A DNA stretch of 23,211 nt from an uncultured Lachnospiraceae bacterium (GTDB lineage: Bacteria > Bacillota_A > Clostridia > Lachnospirales > Lachnospiraceae). Positions 1 through 6,699 of this stretch are shown one piece after another (position 1 is the stretch's first letter; each line of letters opens with the position of its first letter). Both the position numbers and the translations under genes were made by a program. The notes under the pieces are model-generated. The model was not told the origin of the DNA. It saw nothing but the letters and a program-made list of their open reading frames with translations, and made no database searches. The DNA lies in contig CANOBT010000084.1 of NCBI GenBank assembly GCA_947564305.1, forward strand, positions 1 to 23,211. Reading direction: 5' to 3'.

Positions 1-92
1 TGTGTTTGTGTAAAATTTTCAAGGTACTATAGGGGCTTTTGACCCCAACATCTTATTATTATTGTATCAAATTATTATAGGACTAAGTCTAC

Positions 93-1796
93 CTATATAT
101 CACTGCTATAGGATACCTTACAGTTCTTTTTATAGCAGGCGATTCCGTATTTGTGAATCGTCCGCATTCCATCCCTTCTTAGTGTCTCAATATAACCAGC
201 ATCGTCAATTTGCCTCATGGCTCTTATACAAGCAGCGTCAAACTTTCCGTCTTCCGCATATTTTACCTCAATTACACATCCAATTTTCTCTTGCGGAATT
301 TCTAGGCGAATGTCCGTATATCCTATGCCGGACTCCGCATTGGATTTCACAATCCAAGTTCCTTCTGCCTGCAATAGCCCAAGCAGCATTCCATGGTAGA
401 AATTCTCTTTCATATCTTTTTTCACACAAGTATCACGAATACTGATGGAATCCGACATGAATTGATTAAATAAATTTTGCACCTCCGAAGGTTCTCCATT
501 CTTTATCGCTTTACAAAATTTCTGCCATCTTGACGTATCACTCGTAATACGTACTTTAAACCAGGAGCTTATTTTCCTCTCATAAATCCCCCGTACCTCC
601 TTGTTGGGAATTACAAGTTTATAATATCCATTTTCTGTTCTCCCCACCGAAGTCAGGTATCCCGTTGCAAACAGCACACTCCACAAATATGTTTGCCGGA
701 CCTCATCATCATTATTATCTAAATCTGTATATGTCAATTCAGGTATCAACTGTTTTTCTACACATTCTCCGGATATTAGCGCTTCTATCTGTGCCCTCGT
801 TGTTGCCGTTGCATTTTCAAGAATTTCCTGGACAATGACGTTACTGCTGCTATTTTCCCAATGAGCCTCCATAGGAGTATCCCTCGATACCCGAAGCTTA
901 TCGCACTGATTGATTACATCCCATGGACAGTACACCTCCACATGGCCGATATGATAACCATCATACCATTCCTTCATATCTTTGAATGCATCCTTTATTC
1001 CATAATAACTCAGCATTTCCTGTACTTCGGCATCTGTAAATCCAAAATACTCAGCATATTCTATATCTGAAAGCGATCTCACTTTGAAATTGTTAAGCCC
1101 TGTAAAAATGCTCTCCTTTGCAATCCGAAGACATCCCGTTATAACGGCAAAGTATAGATTCCCATTTGTTTTAAGCGCCTCGCTAAACATTATCCTTATG
1201 TGCTCTGTCATTTCCAGATAATATTTTTTCTGATAAGCTTTATCTAAAGGAACATCATACTCGTCAATCAGTATGATTACTTGTTTCCCATGATGTTTAA
1301 AAAGCATTTCTGAAAGAAGATATAAGCTTTCTTCCTGCCCTGACTCATCAATATATGTGGAAAACAATGGTTTTAGTGACTCCTTATCTACATCAGTAAG
1401 TTTATCACTTTGCAGCAAATACTGATGCCGGCGTGCTTCTTTTTTTATGACTCCAGACAGCCTTTTTAGTGCGCTGTCATATGACATTCCACTTACATCT
1501 TTTAAACTGATTGAAATCACAGGGTATTTTCCCATGTATTGTTCACATAATTCTTTTGCTTTTGTAATAGCCAATCCTTCAAAAAGAGCCGCATCCGCAC
1601 CAATCTCAAAAAAGCTTCTCAGCATGTCCATATTCAGGCTTTTGCCAAAACGCCTGGGTCTCGTAAAAAGATTTACACTTCCTCTTGACTCTATAATCTC
1701 TCGTATAAAATCTGTTTTATCGACATAGTAAAAATTCTCAGCTTTGAAATCTTTAAAAAATTCTACTCCTACCGGAAGTTTCAATTTTCTTTCCAT
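93..1796 (-). CDS. AAA-ATPase-like protein with C-terminal PD-(D/E)XK nuclease-like domain
   Basis: This 567-residue protein belongs to the AAA-ATPase-like family that carries a C-terminal PD-(D/E)XK region (PF09820 plus PF08011 style, by recognition). A Walker A-like loop, RPRRFGKS, lies at about residues 46-53. A Walker B strand ending in DEYD lies at about 173-181, followed by the family signature around 217-236 (ITGCLRIAKES, then GLNN). The last 80 residues hold a nuclease-like core with Asp495, Glu510 and Lys512 (D...ExK). The start is placed at the ATG at 1796 because family members begin with a MERKLKLPVG-like sequence and an AAAGGAG lies 11 bases upstream. A TTG eight codons further up is possible. 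The molecular role is not established for this family; it is abundant in gut Bacteroidetes and Clostridia and often multi-copy. The gene stands alone. An inverted repeat similar to ones near the flagellin gene lies just upstream. The family is clear, the function unknown. Confidence 0.85.
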   Translation of the reverse strand: MERKLKLPVGVEFFKDFKAENFYYVDKTDFIREIIESRGSVNLFTRPRRFGKSLNMDMLRSFFEIGADAALFEGLAITKAKELCEQYMGKYPVISISLKDVSGMSYDSALKRLSGVIKKEARRHQYLLQSDKLTDVDKESLKPLFSTYIDESGQEESLYLLSEMLFKHHGKQVIILIDEYDVPLDKAYQKKYYLEMTEHIRIMFSEALKTNGNLYFAVITGCLRIAKESIFTGLNNFKVRSLSDIEYAEYFGFTDAEVQEMLSYYGIKDAFKDMKEWYDGYHIGHVEVYCPWDVINQCDKLRVSRDTPMEAHWENSSSNVIVQEILENATATTRAQIEALISGECVEKQLIPELTYTDLDNNDDEVRQTYLWSVLFATGYLTSVGRTENGYYKLVIPNKEVRGIYERKISSWFKVRITSDTSRWQKFCKAIKNGEPSEVQNLFNQFMSDSISIRDTCVKKDMKENFYHGMLLGLLQAEGTWIVKSNAESGIGYTDIRLEIPQEKIGCVIEVKYAEDGKFDAACIRAMRQIDDAGYIETLRRDGMRTIHKYGIACYKKNCKVSYSSDI

Positions 1797-1856
1797 ACCG
1801 CTGCGTACTCCTTTTATCAAGCCTGCTTTTATGCCATATTGACTTGGAAATCATAC

Positions 1857-1883
1857 CTTATTGAACATTAGTAGTTCAATAAG
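1857..1883. repeat. 10-bp inverted repeat, CTTATTGAAC / GTTCAATAAG
   Basis: Perfect 10-base arms at 1857-1866 and 1874-1883 are separated by a 7-base loop and flanked outside by ATAC and TATA. The element lies between the end of the hydrolase gene and the start of the AAA-ATPase-like gene. It has no T-run, so it is not a convincing terminator. An 18-base stretch, 1853-1870, is repeated exactly at 10822-10839 near the flagellin gene. It could be a regulator binding site or part of a dispersed repeat. Confidence 0.75.
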
Positions 1884-1917
1884 TATACATTTTGGAACCA
1901 TTATCGGATAGAATGAA

Positions 1918-2841
1918 CTACAGATTTTTCCCCATAAAAGCAATGATTCCTGCTTCCACTTCATCCTTAATCTCTGCATAATTATGGATTTCATGACGGT
2001 AGCCGGAGTATACTTTTGTCTCTACGGTATGTCCTGTCTCATAGAGCCAGTTGCTCACCTCATAAATTCCCTTTCCATACTGTCCGACCGGGTCCTGGTC
2101 CCCGCCTATATTGTAGATAGGAAGTGCTTTCGGAACTTTTTCAGCCCATTCTTTTCCGGTAATAACCTGCATCATCTGTACGAAATAGAGCAGAGACTGA
2201 TTCAAAGTCGGTTTCGTAAATGCATCAAATGGGTCTTCAGCATGGTCTCTCTGAACATATTTGTCCGCACAAATCCACTCATTTCCAATACTTACTTCTC
2301 CGCACCGTTCGCACATCCATCCCAACAGTTTTCCCGCATATGCCGGATCGGATTCTTTTCCCTTTCCGTCCGCAATCGCTTTTTCCAATTCCTTTGCCGT
2401 TTCATCCGCGCCGGGGAATACACCGGATGTCCCACAAATTGTAACGCCTGCAAGCTCATCCCCATATTTCGCGATATAATCCCGAACAATAAAGGAACCC
2501 ATGCTGTGTCCGAAAAGAAAATACGGAAGTCCCGGATATTTCTGACACACCAGTTCTTTCAGCTTATGTTCGTCCTCCATCATGGTATGGCAGCCCTTGT
2601 CTCCCCAATCGCCCCATGTATCATTCTCCAACGCTGTTTTCCCGTGTCCTACATGGTCATCCGCAGCAACAATAAATCCGGCATCCATAAATTTTACGAT
2701 CATATGCAGATATCTTCTGGAATGTTCGCCGTAACCATGAATCACCTGTACGATACCCTTTGGTTCCGCCGCGGGAACATAAATCCATCCATATACCTCA
2801 TCACGCTCATTGAATGATTGAAACTTCACCTCATGTAACAT
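1918..2841 (-). CDS. Alpha/beta hydrolase (serine aminopeptidase S33 / monoglyceride-lipase-like)
   Basis: This 307-residue cytoplasmic protein has the full Hydrolase_4 (monoacylglycerol lipase/lysophospholipase-like) layout. The oxyanion motif HGYGEHSRRY is at residues 35-44, the DHVGHG segment at 62-67, and the nucleophile elbow GHSMG at 111-115 with Ser113. The acidic residue is probably Asp250 in GGDQDPVG, and the catalytic His is His283 in YRHE. There is no signal peptide or membrane segment. The family hydrolyses ester bonds of lipids or small acyl compounds; the actual substrate cannot be read from the sequence. The start is supported by AAGGAGG nine bases upstream of the ATG. That ribosome binding site lies at the edge of the first unit of a 66-bp tandem repeat. 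The gene appears to be monocistronic. Confidence 0.9.
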   Translation of the reverse strand: MLHEVKFQSFNERDEVYGWIYVPAAEPKGIVQVIHGYGEHSRRYLHMIVKFMDAGFIVAADDHVGHGKTALENDTWGDWGDKGCHTMMEDEHKLKELVCQKYPGLPYFLFGHSMGSFIVRDYIAKYGDELAGVTICGTSGVFPGADETAKELEKAIADGKGKESDPAYAGKLLGWMCERCGEVSIGNEWICADKYVQRDHAEDPFDAFTKPTLNQSLLYFVQMMQVITGKEWAEKVPKALPIYNIGGDQDPVGQYGKGIYEVSNWLYETGHTVETKVYSGYRHEIHNYAEIKDEVEAGIIAFMGKNL

Positions 2842-2851
2842 ATCGCCGTAC

Positions 2852-2983
2852 CTCCTTGTTATAATATGTCACCAATTTTCCTTGGAAAATTGATGACCTG
2901 CTTGCGCCTCAGCGCAACTCCTTGTTATAATTTGTCACCAATTTTCCTTGGAAAATTGATGACCTGCTTGCGCTTTGGCACAA
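2852..2983. repeat. Two tandem copies of a 66-bp unit, each with a long palindrome
   Basis: The units 2852-2917 and 2918-2983 are nearly identical, with differences mainly near the 3' ends. Each contains a palindrome, at 2868-2897 and 2934-2963. The palindrome has 14-base arms with one mismatch (GTCACCAATTTTCC against GGAAAATTGATGAC) around a TT centre. The left edge of the first unit supplies the ribosome binding site of the hydrolase gene on the minus strand, and the second unit carries a copy of that site without a start codon. The array looks like a local duplication of an intergenic palindromic element. Confidence 0.85.
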
Positions 2984-3049
2984 TACCTCATAACATAAAT
3001 TTTATAACATATGAGGATAAATAGCAAACTTTATTTGGAGCAATCAAAA

Positions 3050-3088
3050 AGGTGTAAAGTCTTTCCTATAATAAAAAACTTTACACCT
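3050..3088 (-). terminator. Probable terminator of the PilZ gene
   Basis: Perfect 11-base arms, AGGTGTAAAGT and ACTTTACACCT, lie at 3050-3060 and 3078-3088 with a 17-base AT-rich loop. Read on the minus strand the second arm is followed by TTTTTGATT. It lies about 60 bases beyond the PilZ stop codon. The stem is AT-rich and the loop long, so a protein-binding palindrome is an alternative. Confidence 0.55.
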
Positions 3089-3148
3089 CTCGGATTGTGA
3101 TTATTCTTTTATTTTATCAGTTTCTGTAAATATTTCATAACAAATTTC

Positions 3149-3751
3149 CTACCAAATCATCCCCTGCTGACGTAGATATACATATTGCTTAATATCCTTC
3201 TGGGCATTCACAGTCAATTCCAGGAACTGGCATCCATAGCCGTAACGTCCGTCACGCAAATCCTCTTCCCGCAGGATTATGGCTTCCATTTCATATTCAT
3301 TTTCGATAAAACTATAAGAAAACACAACGGTATCGTCGCGCTGCAGCCTTGTTCTGGTAATAAAATAAATACCACCCTCACTGATATTTTGAATCACCCC
3401 CCGGAAATCTTCTTTTCCTTCTGAGCTAAATGTGGCTTCTTTCTCCATCGTTGCACGCATGCTTCTGCGCGCCTCTACAATCTCTATTACTTCCTGAATC
3501 TCACAATCTGCAACCCAAGGCGCCGGTATCGCAGAATCATAGTTGCTCCTGACCACAATTTCACAGTTCGTTTTAATACATCCAATCTGACCGTCAAAAA
3601 AATCTATCCTGACATCCGCTGAATCCTCCAGCTCGTGCTCTCTTCTCAAAAGAAGCATAATCTGTTCCCCTGTACATCTTACCGGAATCTTTCTCTCACT
3701 TGAACCATCTGCCCCATAGACAGTGCTTGTTGTACATTGCTTTAAAACCAT
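3149..3751 (-). CDS. PilZ-domain protein (probable cyclic-di-GMP receptor)
   Basis: This 200-residue cytoplasmic protein has a C-terminal PilZ domain. The first c-di-GMP contact motif, RxxxR, is at Arg95-Arg99 (RRSMR). The second, [D/N]xSxxG, is at Asn122-Ser124-Gly127 in NISEGGIYF. The preceding residues 1-90 are mostly predicted beta strands and resemble the N-terminal YcgR-N-like barrel of YcgR/MotI-type proteins, but that match is weak. Both ligand motifs being intact suggests it binds c-di-GMP. In flagellated Firmicutes such proteins commonly slow the motor or adjust surface behaviour, which fits a genome with a flagellin gene 7 kb away, although no direct link is visible. An AAAGGA lies about nine bases upstream of the ATG. 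The gene follows the LacI regulator gene on the same strand, with 84 bases between them. Confidence 0.85.
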   Translation of the reverse strand: MVLKQCTTSTVYGADGSSERKIPVRCTGEQIMLLLRREHELEDSADVRIDFFDGQIGCIKTNCEIVVRSNYDSAIPAPWVADCEIQEVIEIVEARRSMRATMEKEATFSSEGKEDFRGVIQNISEGGIYFITRTRLQRDDTVVFSYSFIENEYEMEAIILREEDLRDGRYGYGCQFLELTVNAQKDIKQYVYLRQQGMIW

Positions 3752-3835
3752 GACTTTGTTTCCTTTCCTAAAATTTTATTTTCAAATACATTGCATAACC
3801 TTTATATACTCTTCCATCCATTTTTTCAAACTATT

Positions 3836-4903
3836 TTAAAAATCCGTTGTACACCGCCTTACAATCCGGCAGGGAACTTTATGATTCCGCTCCACATCCG
3901 TCTTCCCTGCAAGCACCTCCAACATCCTGTCGATAGCGTCATTGCAAAGCTGCTCTACCCGGTTATCCACTGATGTCAGCTCCGGCTCACAGCAGACAGC
4001 CATCATCGAATTATTATATCCTGCTACGCTAAGCTCCTCCGGTACAGCCACCCCTTTTGCGCGGGCATATTTAAGAGCACCGACAGCCAGGCTGTCATTG
4101 GATGCAAATACACTGTCAAATTCCAGTGTCCGATGTGCCAACAGGATTTCCTTTACATACTGAACTTTCCCCTGTACGATTCCCGGCGAATTTTCCATAG
4201 AATAAAAGTCTTCCTGATGGTGTATCCCGAGCTGGCGTACATAAAATTTCAACTCTCCGCGAACCGGGTATCCCGCATCGCTCAAAGCATTTTCGTACCC
4301 TTCCAGCTTCTGTCGTGCACTGTAGGTCTGAGAATCATATAAAAACAGAATCCTTTTTTTTCCGCGGCGAATCAGGGCCTGTGTGACGTCATACGCCCCC
4401 TGCCTGTCATCTCCATAAGAACAGTAGATATTTTCCCCTTCCACATATCCATTGATCATAAATACAGGAACCTTTTCTGCCGCTGCTCTGACATATTCCG
4501 TCTCTTCCGGATTCTTTCCTGACCCCGCATAAAGGGAACCTACGAGAATCAGCGTATCAATCCGCTTGGACAATAAAAGTTTGGTATGGTGCTCTCTGGC
4601 TTCCTGCAATGTTCCGCTGCACCCGAGGATACAGTCATATCCACATTCATGCAAACGTTTTTCCAGATGCGAAACAGCCTCCGCCATATACTGGTCCGAA
4701 ATGTCCGGACAGAGGATTCCTATGGTTTTCATAGAATTCAATCCCAATCCTCTGGCAAATACATTCGGCGTATATTCCGATTCTTTAATGACAGCAAGCA
4801 CTTTTTGCTTTGTCTTCTCGCTGACCCGCGGACTTCCATTCACTACACGGGATACGGTAGCAATCGAAACGCCTGACAGTTTCGCAATGTCGTATATATT
4901 CAT
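3836..4903 (-). CDS. LacI-family transcriptional regulator, probable hexuronate regulon repressor
   Basis: This is a 355-residue LacI/GalR regulator. The N-terminal helix-turn-helix, IYDIAKLSGVSIATVSRVVNG, covers residues 3-23, and the hinge helix region (YTPNVFARGL) lies at about 44-53. A periplasmic-binding-protein-like sensor domain fills the rest (IGILCPDISD at 61-70, then VFASNDSLAVGAL and SVAGYNNS further on). The ATG at 4903 is chosen because AAGGAG lies seven bases upstream and the protein then begins MNIYDIAKLSG as the family does. A GTG at 4930 would add nine residues without a good ribosome binding site. It is divergent from uxaA, whose promoter carries a LacI-type palindrome, so it probably represses the galacturonate genes, with a sugar acid as inducer. 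The inducer is inferred only. Confidence 0.9.
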   Translation of the reverse strand: MNIYDIAKLSGVSIATVSRVVNGSPRVSEKTKQKVLAVIKESEYTPNVFARGLGLNSMKTIGILCPDISDQYMAEAVSHLEKRLHECGYDCILGCSGTLQEAREHHTKLLLSKRIDTLILVGSLYAGSGKNPEETEYVRAAAEKVPVFMINGYVEGENIYCSYGDDRQGAYDVTQALIRRGKKRILFLYDSQTYSARQKLEGYENALSDAGYPVRGELKFYVRQLGIHHQEDFYSMENSPGIVQGKVQYVKEILLAHRTLEFDSVFASNDSLAVGALKYARAKGVAVPEELSVAGYNNSMMAVCCEPELTSVDNRVEQLCNDAIDRMLEVLAGKTDVERNHKVPCRIVRRCTTDF

Positions 4904-4956
4904 TCTCAATCTCCTTGTAAGCTCTTTCACCCCATTCCCTCACATCACTCTAAGAT

Positions 4957-4984
4957 TCTATAGCATTTTTCACAAAATTGCAAA
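4957..4984 (-). promoter_or_regulatory. Candidate promoter of the LacI-family gene
   Basis: On the minus strand TTTGCA (4979-4984) and TATAGA (4957-4962) are separated by 16 bases, about 55 bases upstream of the regulator start. The -35 element is poor, so confidence is low. Confidence 0.35.
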
Positions 4985-5046
4985 CCTTATTTTTTCATTT
5001 CACCTATTTTCTTGTCAAAATTTATTCAGAATTTACAAATTTCCTA

Positions 5047-5075
5047 TTGACGTATTTCATATTTTGTTGTATCTT
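5047..5075 (+). promoter_or_regulatory. uxaA-uxaB promoter
   Basis: TTGACG at 5047-5052 and TATCTT at 5070-5075 have a 17-base spacer, a sigma-A-type arrangement. The 14-bp operator begins three bases after the -10 element, so a bound repressor would cover the transcription start. The TRAP operon promoter has the same layout. Confidence 0.65.
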
Positions 5076-5078
5076 ATA

Positions 5079-5092
5079 TGTAAGCGCTTACA
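5079..5092. promoter_or_regulatory. LacI-type operator / cre-like site upstream of uxaA
   Basis: TGTAAGCGCTTACA is a perfect 14-bp palindrome with the central CG typical of LacI-family operators. It also satisfies the CcpA cre consensus (TGWAARCGYTWNCW) at every position. Its place directly after the -10 element suggests repression of uxaA-uxaB. A nearly identical site is present at the TRAP operon promoter. Whether the local LacI regulator, CcpA or both bind it cannot be told from sequence. Confidence 0.75.
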
Positions 5093-5130
5093 CCATTAGC
5101 GAACCGAACCAAATTTTATTGAAATGAACA

Positions 5131-5167
5131 CTATATTCCTGTCAAAAGCCACTGGTCAGGAATATAG
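5131..5167 (+). promoter_or_regulatory. Leader hairpin of uxaA mRNA
   Basis: Perfect 11-base arms, CTATATTCCTG (5131-5141) and CAGGAATATAG (5157-5167), enclose a 15-base loop. The second arm ends just before the GAAAGGA ribosome binding site of uxaA. No T-run follows, so it is not a simple terminator. It may stabilise the mRNA or affect translation. Confidence 0.5.
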
Positions 5168-5182
5168 CCGGAAAGGAATACT

Positions 5183-6664
5183 ATGCAGGAATTTATTAAA
5201 ATTCATCCAAAAGACAATGTGGCTGTTGCCCTGTGTCCGCTTGCTGCCGGCCGTACCCTCACAGTCGATTCAAAGGACGTCGTGCTGGCTGAGGACATTC
5301 CACAGGGACACAAGTTTGCCCTGTCTGCGATTCCAGAAAAAGGACAAGTCGTAAAGTACGGATGTCCCATCGGATTTGCCAAAGAACCTGTCGCGTCCGG
5401 TGCCTGGGTCCATACCCACAATCTGAAAACAGGATTGGGAGATGTACTTTCTTATTCTTACGACAGACAGGCCTCTTCTCTTGCGCCTTCTGCCCCTGTT
5501 AATTTCCAGGGCTACCGAAGACCGGACGGCAAGGTCGGAGTCCGCAACAATATCTGGATCATCCCAACCGTAGGCTGCGTCAACAACGTAGCTACTACCA
5601 TCGAAAGACAGGCGCAAAAATATCTTACGGAATATGTAGATGAAATCTCTGCATTTCCGCACCCTTACGGCTGTTCCCAGATGGGTGATGACCAGGAACA
5701 TACCCGGCAGATTCTTGCCGACCTCATACAGCATCCCAATGCCGGAGGCGTACTGGTGCTTGGCCTTGGGTGTGAAAACAGTAATATCGAAGAACTAAAA
5801 AAATACCTCGGAGACTATGACAAGGAGCGTGTTCGTTTTCTTGTCTGCCAGGAATCTGAGGACGAAGTCACAGATGCCCTTACTATCATTCAAGAACTCG
5901 CAGCATATGCCGGACAATTCAGGCGAGAAGCAATTCCCTGCAGCGAGTTGGTAATCGGTATGAAATGCGGAGGCTCCGATGGTCTGTCGGGCATCACTGC
6001 CAATCCCGTGGTAGGCGCATTTTCGGACATCCTGATTTCCAAGGGCGGAACGACCGTACTTACAGAAGTTCCGGAAATGTTCGGCGCTGAAACTCAGCTT
6101 ATGAACCGCTGTGAAACGGAAGAATTATTCCACAAAACCGTGGATTTGATCAATGACTTTAAAGAATACTTCACAAGCCATAACCAGACGATTTATGAGA
6201 ATCCTTCTCCTGGAAATAAAAAGGGCGGCATCTCCACTTTGGAGGATAAGTCTTTGGGCTGCACCCAGAAATCCGGAAGTGCTCCCGTAAAAGGCGTGCT
6301 CTCCTATGGCGAACCGATTCAGGGAAAAGGACTGCATTTACTGAGCGCTCCGGGAAATGACCTGGTTGCTTCCACAGCTCTGGCGGCATCCGGGGCGCAT
6401 ATCGTCCTGTTTACCACCGGCCGGGGCACCCCCTTTGCCTGCCCGGTACCAACCATGAAAATTTCCACCAATTCCACATTATACAACAAGAAATCCAACT
6501 GGATTGATTTCAACTGCGGAACAATGGTGGAGGGAACTCCTCTGACAGAATTAGCGGAACAGCTTTTTGACAAAGTGATTCGGACTGCCTCAGGCGAGAA
6601 AGTAAAATCGGAAGAAGCCGGTTTCCATGATTTTGCTATCTTTAAGCAGGGCGTTACTTTATAA
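5183..6664 (+). CDS. uxaA: Altronate dehydratase (UxaA)
   Basis: This 493-residue cytoplasmic enzyme matches the UxaA/galactarate-dehydratase family in length and layout. It dehydrates D-altronate to 2-keto-3-deoxygluconate in galacturonate breakdown. The N-terminal SAF-type domain covers about residues 1-95 and includes the HTH motif at 77-79. It is followed by the catalytic region with GVRNN at 119-123, the cysteine-containing HPYGCSQMGDDQEHT at about 160-173, GLGCEN near 195-199, and GMKCGGSDGLSG further on. Family members use a divalent metal such as iron or manganese. The ATG has an AAAGGA six bases upstream. It is the first gene of an operon with uxaB (35 bases apart), under a promoter with a LacI-type operator. 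The reading frame is full length. Confidence 0.93.
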   Translation: MQEFIKIHPKDNVAVALCPLAAGRTLTVDSKDVVLAEDIPQGHKFALSAIPEKGQVVKYGCPIGFAKEPVASGAWVHTHNLKTGLGDVLSYSYDRQASSLAPSAPVNFQGYRRPDGKVGVRNNIWIIPTVGCVNNVATTIERQAQKYLTEYVDEISAFPHPYGCSQMGDDQEHTRQILADLIQHPNAGGVLVLGLGCENSNIEELKKYLGDYDKERVRFLVCQESEDEVTDALTIIQELAAYAGQFRREAIPCSELVIGMKCGGSDGLSGITANPVVGAFSDILISKGGTTVLTEVPEMFGAETQLMNRCETEELFHKTVDLINDFKEYFTSHNQTIYENPSPGNKKGGISTLEDKSLGCTQKSGSAPVKGVLSYGEPIQGKGLHLLSAPGNDLVASTALAASGAHIVLFTTGRGTPFACPVPTMKISTNSTLYNKKSNWIDFNCGTMVEGTPLTELAEQLFDKVIRTASGEKVKSEEAGFHDFAIFKQGVTL

Positions 6665-6699
6665 GACAAAAAGGTTACAGATTATAGAAAGGATATACT

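Larger units (their letters stand above)
2842..3148. other. Intergenic region between hydrolase and PilZ genes
   Basis: This stretch of about 307 bases holds the two 66-bp repeat units (2852-2983), an AT-rich spacer and a terminator-like inverted repeat (3050-3088). No further coding sequence with a ribosome binding site is visible. Confidence 0.7.

Noticed and set aside
1..92. Short GGGG/CCCC hairpin downstream of the AAA-ATPase-like gene as a terminator
   Set aside because: The stem is only four bases with no T-run, too weak to call; nothing else was seen in these bases.
1984..2817. A 277-codon open frame on the plus strand opposite the hydrolase gene
   Set aside because: The minus strand has a complete alpha/beta hydrolase with catalytic triad; the plus frame has no recognisable domain or ribosome binding site.
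2868..2963. Repeated palindromes that might be a CRISPR array
   Set aside because: There are only two copies, they belong to a longer 66-bp tandem duplication, the sequence between them is not a unique spacer, and no cas gene is present.
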